Shown: one piece after another, positions 15,664 to 21,872 of the stretch
How the letters are laid out: each line of letters begins with the position of its first letter
Numbering within the stretch: the first letter of the stretch is position 1
Assembly: GCA_964343305.1 (NCBI GenBank)
Contig: CAYFJO010000163.1
Coordinates: 1 to 21,872 of the forward strand
Length of the DNA stretch: 21,872 nucleotides
From: CAYFJO01 sp964343305
GTDB taxonomy: Bacteria; Planctomycetota; Planctomycetia; Pirellulales; Pirellulaceae
Direction of reading: 5' to 3'
Notes under the pieces: generated by a model
What the model saw: only the letters and a program-made list of their open reading frames with translations
The model's database searches: none
Told to the model about the DNA's origin: nothing
Made by a program: the position numbers and the translations under genes

Positions 15664-16926
15664 CTAAATCAAGATGCCGGCAATGCAGGCTGTCATGCAG
15701 CATGCAAGTGCACCGCCGATCATCGCCCGCAGGCCGAGTCGCGCCAGATCGCTGCGCCGGTCGGGCGCGAGTCCGCCGATGCCGCCGATTTGAATGCCAA
15801 TGGCAGCGAAGTTAGAGAATCCACTCAGGGCGTAAGTAAGAATGTGCTGGCTGCGCTTGCTGATTTCGATGGCTGAGTTGTCTGCTGTCCACTCCCCAAG
15901 TTGCTTGTAGGCGATCAGTTCGTTGGCAACCATTTTCAAACCGAGCAACTCGCCGGCAGCGAGACAATCGCGCGACTCAATTCCCATCAGCCACGCGAAT
16001 GGTGCAAATGCGTATCGCAAGAATAGTTCAAGCGACCATGTTTGGCCGAACCAGGAACCCACACCGCCAATGATGGCGTTGATCATGGCAATCAACGCGA
16101 GAAATGCGATCAGCATGGCTGCCACGTTGAAGGCCAGCGTCATTCCGTCGGTCGCGCCGATCGACGCAGCTTCCAGAATGTTGGCGCCTCGTCGCGGGAT
16201 TTCGACTTTGACCGTGCCCAGCGTGTCAGGAGTGTCGACTTCGGGTTGCATCACTTTTGCAATGAGCAACGCCGCGGGCGCGGAGATCACCGACGCTGTC
16301 ACAAGATGCCCCGCATCGATTCCCATCCCATGGTAGAGTGCCAGCAAGCCGCCTGAAATCGTTGCGAAGCCGCCGACCATCATCGCGTTCAGTTCGGATG
16401 TCGTCATGCCGCTGATATACGGTCGCACGACGAGTGGTGCTTCCGTATGTCCGACGAAAATGTTTGCCGCCGCCGACAAGCTCTCGGCACCAGATGTTCC
16501 CAGCGTGAATTGCATCAACTTTGCCAACACCTTGACGATCCATTGCATGACGCCTAGGAAGTATAAGATCGACATCAGCGATGCGAACACGATGATCGTT
16601 GGCAAAACGTTGAACGCGAACGCTCGCATCAACGTATAGCCGGGCGGAAGTTTCGCCTTTTCGGCGTCGTTCCAAGGCTCAATGCCGAATACAAACTCGG
16701 CACCCACGTTCTTGAATTCGTCAAGCTTCGCGAAGGCGAAGTTGATACCGTCGAATAACCATTGGCCAGGCGGTGTCAATAACAAGACGATTGCAAGCGC
16801 AAATTGCAACAACAATCCGCCAACCAGAATCCGCAGACTGACGCTGCGCTTGTGCGAACTCAGCAGCCACGCCAAGCCAATCATCACGAAGAGTCCGAAC
16901 AGGGCGAGGAGACGGCTTGCGATCAT
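15664..16926 (-). CDS. nupC: Concentrative nucleoside transporter, NupC/CNT family
   Basis: The 420-residue inner-membrane protein fits the CNT family in length and motifs. The central signature GAESLSAAANIFVGHTEAPL (about 146-165) contains the nucleoside- and ion-coordinating residues, and the second signature GLKMVANELIAYKQLG (about 325-340) is also present. An N-terminal set of hydrophobic helices, the gate region and the C-terminal Nuc_trans domain follow in order. CNT proteins import nucleosides with H+ or Na+. The start at 16926 is preceded by AAAGAAG. It lies 81 bases downstream of upp on the same strand, with a paired-palindrome element between them, so both may be read from one promoter upstream of upp with reduced passage into nupC. 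Confidence 0.94.
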   Translation of the reverse strand: MIASRLLALFGLFVMIGLAWLLSSHKRSVSLRILVGGLLLQFALAIVLLLTPPGQWLFDGINFAFAKLDEFKNVGAEFVFGIEPWNDAEKAKLPPGYTLMRAFAFNVLPTIIVFASLMSILYFLGVMQWIVKVLAKLMQFTLGTSGAESLSAAANIFVGHTEAPLVVRPYISGMTTSELNAMMVGGFATISGGLLALYHGMGIDAGHLVTASVISAPAALLIAKVMQPEVDTPDTLGTVKVEIPRRGANILEAASIGATDGMTLAFNVAAMLIAFLALIAMINAIIGGVGSWFGQTWSLELFLRYAFAPFAWLMGIESRDCLAAGELLGLKMVANELIAYKQLGEWTADNSAIEISKRSQHILTYALSGFSNFAAIGIQIGGIGGLAPDRRSDLARLGLRAMIGGALACCMTACIAGILI

Positions 16927-16952
16927 AAATCTTCTTTACGGCGAAAGGGACT

Positions 16953-17003
16953 GTAGAACAATTGGCCCAATTGTTCCCGGAGCAATTGAGACAATTGCTC
17001 TAC
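16953..17003. repeat. Pair of near-identical palindromes between upp and nupC
   Basis: A perfect dyad with 10-base arms and one central base lies at 16956-16976 (GAACAATTGG and its inverse). A second lies at 16980-17000 (GAGCAATTG-AGA-CAATTGCTC). Both share a CAATTG core, and GTAG at 16953-16956 mirrors CTAC at 17000-17003, so the pair can also fold as one larger hairpin. It starts 4 bases after the upp stop codon (minus-strand sense). Confidence 0.8.
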
Positions 17004-17007
17004 ACAA

Positions 17008-17634
17008 CTAGGTCGTATTAAAAATCCGATCGCCCGCGTCGCCGAGGCCAGGGACGATAAACTTCTGCTCGTTCAAATGCTGGTCGATCGCACAGACGTA
17101 GATCTGCGTGTCGGGAAAACTCGACGTGACTGTTTCGATGCCTTCGGGCGCTGCGATGACGGCGAGCAGCTTCAATTTGGGCACACCCCAGCGTTGTAAC
17201 GTTTCGAGCGCAACCGTTGCCGAGCCGCCAGTCGCCAGCATCGGATCGAGCACGAGTCCAACGTCCACCGGATCAGTTTCGGGCAATTTGTTGTAGTAAC
17301 GCACCGGCTGGGCGGTTTCTTCGTCGCGATAAAGTCCCAAATGCCAAACTTCCGCCGTGGGGATCAAGTTCAAAACCGGATCGACCATTCCCAGACCCGC
17401 GCGAAGAATCGGTACCAGGCCGATGCGTTCGCCCAGCACGCGGCCTGTCATCGTCGTCAGCGGCGTTTTGACCTCAACGTCATTCAAGACCAAATCGTTG
17501 GTCGCTTCGTACGCCAACAGCACGGCAAGTCGCTGAATCAACAACCGAAACTCATCCGGAGGCGTCGATGCATCGCGAAGCCGCGACAAGTGATGCTTGA
17601 TCAGCGGATGATCAACTTCGTAAACTTTCGACAT
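17008..17634 (-). CDS. upp: Uracil phosphoribosyltransferase
   Basis: The 208-residue enzyme converts uracil and PRPP to UMP and pyrophosphate. The PRPP-binding loop reads VLDPMLATGGSA (about 127-138). The stretch ILRAGLGMVDPVL and the flexible loop region YRDEETAQPVRYYNKLP are also typical. The C-terminal uracil-binding segment ends FIVPGLGDAGDRIFNT, as in E. coli and Bacillus Upp, and the length is canonical. AGGTGA lies just upstream of the ATG (minus strand). It is followed on the same strand by nupC. Cdd gives uridine; a uridine phosphorylase or kinase, not seen here, would be needed to connect nucleosides to uracil or UMP. Confidence 0.97.
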   Translation of the reverse strand: MSKVYEVDHPLIKHHLSRLRDASTPPDEFRLLIQRLAVLLAYEATNDLVLNDVEVKTPLTTMTGRVLGERIGLVPILRAGLGMVDPVLNLIPTAEVWHLGLYRDEETAQPVRYYNKLPETDPVDVGLVLDPMLATGGSATVALETLQRWGVPKLKLLAVIAAPEGIETVTSSFPDTQIYVCAIDQHLNEQKFIVPGLGDAGDRIFNTT

Positions 17635-17803
17635 GTTTTCACCTGTGGCACAGACGTCCCAGCTTGTGTTTATTCATGGATCAAGGGCAAGCGGGGAAGC
17701 TTACCCTCACATTTGAGGAAGAACGTGGTTGCACCGCAACCGAACAAGATTAGACTTGCTTCAACCTATCACAACGCCACGGGGCGTGCAAAAGGACCGA
17801 ATG
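17635..17803. other. Divergent intergenic region between upp and the exported hydrolase
   Basis: These 169 bases must hold promoters for both genes. I see a small stem-loop (GGTTGC-ACC-GCAACC, 17727-17741) and a weak dyad ACGCC/GGCGT at 17774-17787. AAAGGA at 17791-17796 is the ribosome binding site of the plus-strand gene. No clear promoter boxes or riboswitch were recognised. Confidence 0.4.
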
Positions 17804-19810
17804 ATGAAATTAGGTTCGTTGATACTCGTTGGTTGTCTCGCAAACTTCAGTTCATTCGCCAGCGCGATCGAACCCATCAAGCCGATCGTCCGGTGCATTC
17901 CACCTCCTGGTATTGACCAATCTTATAGCCACGTTGACCTGAGTTTTAAACTTCTCGATATGAGATCTCGAATTAGAGGATTGAAGCATCGATTGTCAAA
18001 CGACATCGCCGGAGATGTCGCTGCGAGGTTCGCAACCTACGCCCCTGATGTCGAAGTGTTTCTCAAGGCTGCCGAATTCGCCGTGAGACTCGGGGAATTC
18101 TACAATAGGACTGAACTTTCACGAGTCGATGAAATGATGAAAGTAGCCGAAAAGCGACTTGACCATTTGTACGCCTTCAAGACTCCTTGGACGACGCAGC
18201 GCGGATTAGTTGTGCGCGGCTATCGCTCGTCGATCGATGGCTCGGTGCAACCGTACGGACTGGAGATTCCCGAAGACCTCGATTTATCCAAGTCCGTGCC
18301 GTTGTATGTCTGGCTACACGGCCGCGGCGACAAGACCACCGACTTGCACTTCATTCATCAACGCATGACGCGGCCAGGTCGAATTCAGCCTAAAGACGCG
18401 ATTGTGCTACACCCATTCGGCCGGCATTGCATGGGATTCAAGTCGGCGGGCGAAGTCGATGTGCTCGAATCTATCGCGCATGTTTCCACGCAATACAAGA
18501 TCGACCCGGATCGCATTGTGCTGATGGGGTTTTCGATGGGTGGCGCCGGTGTGTGGCACATTGGGGCTCATTACGCTGACCGATTTGTAGCGATGAGTCC
18601 CGGTGCGGGGTTCGCTGAGACAGCGAGATACAATCGTATGACCAAGGAAAACTATCCGCCTTGGTACGTCCAAAAGTTGTGGGGGTCGTACGACGTGCCC
18701 GGTTACGTGCGCAATTTGTTTAATTTGCCGGTGGTCGCGTACAGCGGCGAATTGGACAAACAGATCCAGGCGGCACGTGTCATGGAAGAGGCATTTGTCG
18801 AACATGACAACAAGTTGCCGCACATTATTGGCCCCGGTGTGGGGCACAAATATCACCCGGACTCGTTAAAGGAACTCATGGGTCGAATGGATGTGGCTGT
18901 GCAAGAGGGCCTCGATCGCGCACCGAAGAAGATCTCGCTGCAAACTCGTACGCTGCGATATTCCAAAATGCACTGGATCGTCGCACACGGCCTCAACGAA
19001 CATTGGAAAGATGCACGCATCGATGCGGAAGTCAAATCAAACGGTGCCGTCCACATCACGACGAAAAACGTCAACGCCTTTGCCGTCTTGCCGCCGTACT
19101 TACCGAACAGCGGCAATGTTGTGGTCGACGGCCAATCCCTGGCCGTGCCAGTTGCCGGGCCTCATCGTTCGGAAACGATCTTGGCGCGATCTGATGACGG
19201 TTGGGAGTGGATGAAAATTGGCGACTATCATGAGTCGGTTCTACGCAAGATCCCCGGCCGACAAGGTCCGATCGACGACGCATTCATGGAACCGTTTCTG
19301 GTCGTCAAGCCGGGCAAATCGAAGAACCAACGCTTGCAGCAATGGATCGATTTCGAGTTCCAACATTTCGTCGATCGCTGGCAAGCATTGTATCGGGGCG
19401 ACGTCCGACAAAAGTCCGCGGATGAAGTCACCCGCGAAGACATCCAACAATACCACTTGATACTGTGGGGTGATCCGTCGTGCAATCCGATCATCCAACG
19501 ATTGGCCGATCGCCTGCCGATGGATTGGAACGAAAAGGAGTTGAAGATCGCCGGCAAGTCCTACGACGCGTCGATCCATCTGCCGCTGATGATCTATCCC
19601 AACCCCGAACAACCGTGGCACTACGTCGTCATCAACAGCGGCCCCACGCATCGCGAAGGCCACGACCGGACCAATTCGCTGCAAAACCCAAAGCTTCCCG
19701 ACTGGGCCGTGATCGACATTCGACAGCCGCCCGACGAATTCACGCCAGGCAAAGTCGTTGCCGCCGACTTTTTCGACGAAATGTGGCAAGTTCGAAAATC
19801 AAAACGCTAG
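17804..19810 (+). CDS. Exported alpha/beta hydrolase (prolyl oligopeptidase/esterase-like) with an additional C-terminal domain
   Basis: The 668-residue protein begins with a signal peptide (MKLGSLILVGCLANFSSFASA). A helical N-terminal region (about 40-125) precedes an alpha/beta hydrolase fold (about 130-370). The oxyanion stretch is LYVWLHGRGD, the nucleophile Ser244 lies in GFSMGG, and the likely triad partners are Asp318 (SGELDKQ) and His348 (GVGHKYH). The sequence resembles the S9/PHB-depolymerase and carbohydrate-esterase-like hydrolases. Residues about 375-668 form a separate beta-rich region ending in a conserved-looking block (LILWGDPSCNPII, then HYVVINSGPTHREGHD) that I cannot assign. 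AAAGGA supports ATG 17804 (7 bases away) slightly over ATG 17801 (4 bases). Likely periplasmic or surface; substrate unknown. Confidence 0.85.
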   Translation: MKLGSLILVGCLANFSSFASAIEPIKPIVRCIPPPGIDQSYSHVDLSFKLLDMRSRIRGLKHRLSNDIAGDVAARFATYAPDVEVFLKAAEFAVRLGEFYNRTELSRVDEMMKVAEKRLDHLYAFKTPWTTQRGLVVRGYRSSIDGSVQPYGLEIPEDLDLSKSVPLYVWLHGRGDKTTDLHFIHQRMTRPGRIQPKDAIVLHPFGRHCMGFKSAGEVDVLESIAHVSTQYKIDPDRIVLMGFSMGGAGVWHIGAHYADRFVAMSPGAGFAETARYNRMTKENYPPWYVQKLWGSYDVPGYVRNLFNLPVVAYSGELDKQIQAARVMEEAFVEHDNKLPHIIGPGVGHKYHPDSLKELMGRMDVAVQEGLDRAPKKISLQTRTLRYSKMHWIVAHGLNEHWKDARIDAEVKSNGAVHITTKNVNAFAVLPPYLPNSGNVVVDGQSLAVPVAGPHRSETILARSDDGWEWMKIGDYHESVLRKIPGRQGPIDDAFMEPFLVVKPGKSKNQRLQQWIDFEFQHFVDRWQALYRGDVRQKSADEVTREDIQQYHLILWGDPSCNPIIQRLADRLPMDWNEKELKIAGKSYDASIHLPLMIYPNPEQPWHYVVINSGPTHREGHDRTNSLQNPKLPDWAVIDIRQPPDEFTPGKVVAADFFDEMWQVRKSKR

Positions 19811-19824
19811 AATTGTTTGACGTT

Positions 19825-20988
19825 TTAAACGCTCGCCAAGCGAGAGATCGCCAATGCCAATCGTTCGATCACGGTTTCATCGTGGTCGTAACTCAAGCTG
19901 ATCCGCAACAACGATTCACCTTCGGGTACAGTCGGAGGGCGAATTCCCGGAACAAAGTAACCTTCTTCACGCAGACCCGCTGCAATCTTCATGGTTGCAA
20001 TTGGGTCGCCCAGGATGACCGGCACGATCTGACTTTGACTTGAGCCGATTTGCAATCCGTCTTTTCGCAGTCGTTCACGAAGCTGCACGGCGCGCCCAAG
20101 AAGTTCCGTTCGTCGCTGGGGTTCGTCGCGGATGATTTCGATGGCCCTGAGTCCCGCCGCACAAATCGCCGCAGGCATGGCAGTGGAAAAGACGTATGGA
20201 CGGGCGCAGTTGCTGAGCCAGTCGATCAGCGTTTGTGTTCCGGCGACGAAACCGCCGATCGAGCCGAGAGCTTTGCTTAACGTTCCCACTCGAATCGAAA
20301 TCCCTTCTTCGACGCCGAGATGTTCAGCGACACCTCGGCCGTGGTTGCCGAAGACGCCCGTCGCGTGGGCTTCGTCGGTCATGAACATCGCGTTGTGCCG
20401 TGCCGCTAAATCAGCGAGATCGGCAAGCGGCGCGAGGTCGCCGTCCATACTGAACAACGAGTCGGTGACGATCAGCTTCTTATCTGCTTTGGTTTCCTGC
20501 AAAAGATCGCGCAGGTGCGAGACGTCCACGTGACGATAGACGTGAACCGACGCGCCGGACAACCGGCAGCCGTCGATGATGCTGGCGTGGTTCTTTGCAT
20601 CACTGAAAATGACGTCACCGCGACCGGTCAGCGAGCAAATCGCGCCCACGTTGGCGGCGAAGCCGGAGGAAAACAAGAGCGCCGCTTCGGTGCCTTCGAA
20701 ATCAGCGATCTCGCGTTCAAGCTGGGCGTGCAAAGATTCGCGGCCGGTGACCAGCGGACTGGCGCCGCTGCCCCAGCCGGTTTCTGCGGTTGCCCGGCAA
20801 ACTGCTTCAGCTAGCCGTGGATCGGCTGCCAGTCCGAGATAATCATTCGAACCAAAATTGATCAGTTCGCGGCCGTCGATCGTAATACGGTCGGCTTGTT
20901 GCATGCCGTCGCGATGGCAGAGAAATCGGCGCAGACCCGCGCGTTGCAGCTCTTCAAGATCATCGTCAATCCAATCAAGCGCATTCAT
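19825..20988 (-). CDS. bioF: Alpha-oxoamine synthase, probably 8-amino-7-oxononanoate synthase
   Basis: The 387-residue PLP enzyme has the family blocks in order: NFGSNDYLGL near the N-terminus, GSGASPLVTG, the NHASIIDGCRLSG stretch with its cofactor-stacking His, MTDEAHATGVFG with the PLP-binding Asp, and GTLSKALGSIGGF with the Schiff-base Lys at about 239. BioF condenses pimeloyl-thioester with alanine in biotin synthesis; close relatives (Kbl, HemA-like, Spt) use other acyl groups. No other biotin gene is in the window, so the symbol rests on sequence pattern alone. AAGGG directly abuts the ATG, an unusually short spacing. It ends 14 bases from the stop of the convergent hydrolase gene. 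Confidence 0.82.
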   Translation of the reverse strand: MNALDWIDDDLEELQRAGLRRFLCHRDGMQQADRITIDGRELINFGSNDYLGLAADPRLAEAVCRATAETGWGSGASPLVTGRESLHAQLEREIADFEGTEAALLFSSGFAANVGAICSLTGRGDVIFSDAKNHASIIDGCRLSGASVHVYRHVDVSHLRDLLQETKADKKLIVTDSLFSMDGDLAPLADLADLAARHNAMFMTDEAHATGVFGNHGRGVAEHLGVEEGISIRVGTLSKALGSIGGFVAGTQTLIDWLSNCARPYVFSTAMPAAICAAGLRAIEIIRDEPQRRTELLGRAVQLRERLRKDGLQIGSSQSQIVPVILGDPIATMKIAAGLREEGYFVPGIRPPTVPEGESLLRISLSYDHDETVIERLALAISRLASV

Positions 20989-21009
20989 CCCTTGTTTTTA
21001 CCGCGACCG

Positions 21010-21066
21010 TATCTTTCTGTCATCTCATCTTTCTGTCTGACAGAAAGATAGCACGACAGAAAGATA
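21010..21066 (-). repeat. Nested inverted repeat built from tandem ATCTTTCTGTC units
   Basis: TATCTTTCTGTC (21010-21021) and ATCTTTCTGTC (21027-21037) are direct repeats 16 bases apart. They are mirrored by GACAGAAAGAT (21039-21049) and GACAGAAAGATA (21055-21066), also 16 bases apart. The inner pair forms an 11-base stem with a single-base loop; the outer pair adds 12 bases after 5-base internal gaps. It lies one base after the stop of the HlyD-like gene (minus strand) and upstream of bioF, a place suited to transcript ending, but no T-tract follows. Confidence 0.85.
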
Positions 21067-21067
21067 T

Positions 21068-21872
21068 TTATGAGCGGAAATGGCGGTCGAAGGCCGAGCG
21101 GATCCAATCGGACGTGCGGTGGTAGAGATGCACGCCGATCGATTCGTCGCAGGGACGGATCGATACGGTGCAGACTTGTCCAACGAACAACGACTGGTTC
21201 ATGTCGCGGGATGTGGTCAACCGGGCGGCGAATCGCGGAGCCAGGAACTCCATCGCGTCGGCCGGCGATTCGTCGGCCTCTCCTCTTTGGTGTACGGCCA
21301 GCGGACCCGCGTTTGCGGATGACAAAGCCGCGTGCGGGATCACCTTCGATGCACGTGGGTTGACTTCGTCCAGCTTGGCTCGGAACGATTGGCCGGCGGC
21401 TCGCACGTGAAGTTGCTGTTCGATGGCGGATCGGAATGTGTCGAATTCTGGCTGGGCAATCGATGCACGCAATTCTTTCGTGTCGTCATTTCCGAGCGTG
21501 GCGATTTCGTCGCCGGTGTGCAGGTATTGGCCGATCATCGTCGAGAGGTTGCGTGCGACAACGCGTCCCTTGCCGGTTGCACGGACGGTCAGCCCGGCGA
21601 CTTGCTCGCGCGTTTCGCAAAGTTGCTTCATCTTGGCGTCGCGTTGTTTGTCTTCCGCCTGTTGAAGTGCCAGGTCGCCGTTTTGTTGGTGAACGCGGCT
21701 GCGGATTCTCGATTGTTCGATCGATAGCTCCAGGTCCGTTTGCTTTTGTCGCAGCTCGTCGTTTTGCAAGACGACGAGCAATTGGCTTTCGTCGACCAGT
21801 TGGCCATCGCGGACGAGGATCTGTTGAACGAAACCAGGACTTGCCGCGCGGATCACGTTTGGCGGCGCGAAC
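21068..21872 (-). CDS. HlyD-family adaptor protein, C-terminal part (5' end outside the window)
   Basis: The reading frame stays open to the window edge, so this is a partial gene of at least 268 residues. An internal GTG at 21856 is probably not the true start, because the family pattern already runs before it (APPNVIRAASPGFVQQILV reads like a lipoyl-type barrel). Next come a helical hairpin rich in Gln, Glu and Arg (about 50-95), a second half-barrel with VRATGKGRVVARN and GQYLHTGDEIATLGN, and a beta-barrel region. HlyD adaptors link inner-membrane exporters to the outer membrane. In planctomycetes this type is often joined to an M50 (site-2 protease-like) domain; that part, if present, lies beyond 21872. 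A tandem inverted repeat follows its stop codon. Confidence 0.8.
   Translation of the reverse strand, partial: FAPPNVIRAASPGFVQQILVRDGQLVDESQLLVVLQNDELRQKQTDLELSIEQSRIRSRVHQQNGDLALQQAEDKQRDAKMKQLCETREQVAGLTVRATGKGRVVARNLSTMIGQYLHTGDEIATLGNDDTKELRASIAQPEFDTFRSAIEQQLHVRAAGQSFRAKLDEVNPRASKVIPHAALSSANAGPLAVHQRGEADESPADAMEFLAPRFAARLTTSRDMNQSLFVGQVCTVSIRPCDESIGVHLYHRTSDWIRSAFDRHFRS

Noticed and set aside
16953..17003. Intrinsic terminator for upp
   Set aside because: Strong stems are present, but no T-tract follows in the minus-strand sense, so I list it as a repeat rather than a rho-independent terminator.
17635..17803. Riboswitch or attenuator upstream of upp or the hydrolase
   Set aside because: Only small stem-loops are seen and no known conserved core could be recognised.
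21010..21066. Possible CRISPR repeat
   Set aside because: Only two direct units occur, with 5-base spacers, and they are mirrored by inverse copies. This is a nested palindrome, not an array, and no cas gene is present.
21856..21872. GTG at 21856 as the start of the HlyD-like gene
   Set aside because: Family-like sequence continues upstream of it to the window edge and there is no ribosome binding site in view, so the gene is treated as truncated by the window.
1..21872. A complete defence island, prophage or natural-product cluster
   Set aside because: No nuclease, toxin-antitoxin, integrase, capsid, NRPS/PKS or similar gene is present. Most genes belong to ordinary envelope, salvage or housekeeping families.

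Overview
The window looks like a chromosomal segment of a planctomycete, most likely of the Pirellula/Rhodopirellula kind. The reasons are a 1200-residue heme-binding CxxCH dehydrogenase-like protein with HEAT-like repeats, a Tat-exported Gfo/Idh/MocA oxidoreductase, loose gene packing with strand switches, weak or absent Shine-Dalgarno sequences before many starts, and an unusual density of palindromic elements between genes. No insertion sequence, prophage, CRISPR array, tRNA or rRNA was found.

Layout. 1-303: intergenic, with a degenerate hairpin. 304-3906 (+): secreted cytochrome-type CxxCH protein. 3907-4200: a nested inverted-repeat element. 4201-5889 (+): two unrecognised genes, a membrane protein and a small partner. 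5935-7320 (-): Gfo/Idh/MocA oxidoreductase. 7598-7876 (+): ribosomal protein bS18 with its own intrinsic terminator. 8010-9397 (+): a hot-dog thioesterase and a prenyltransferase-repeat protein. 9530-13698 (+): an ABC exporter pair, a LolD-like ATPase overlapping a very large FtsX-like permease. 13766-14539 (+): PIG-L/LmbE deacetylase. 14609-15151 (+): small multi-pass membrane protein. 15188-17634: pyrimidine salvage, with cdd (+) facing nupC and upp (both -). 17804-19810 (+): exported alpha/beta hydrolase. 19825-20988 (-): BioF-like alpha-oxoamine synthase. 21068-21872 (-): the C-terminal part of a HlyD-like adaptor cut by the window edge.

How the genes fit together. The clearest functional group is nucleoside uptake (NupC), cytidine deamination (Cdd) and uracil conversion to UMP (Upp). 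The LolD-like/FtsX-like pair is an evident transporter complex. The remaining genes look like single units or short pairs.

The most distinctive signal is not a protein system. Most of the gaps carry a palindromic element of a different sequence family. Several start within 0-4 nt of a stop codon, and several share one design: two small hairpins that together also form one large hairpin. One such element contains the Shine-Dalgarno sequence of the downstream PIG-L gene inside its stem. I see no clear new defence or biosynthetic system. The best protein candidates for new biology are the pair at 4201-5889, the prenyltransferase-like protein that lacks two of three zinc ligands, and the C-terminal domain of the exported hydrolase.
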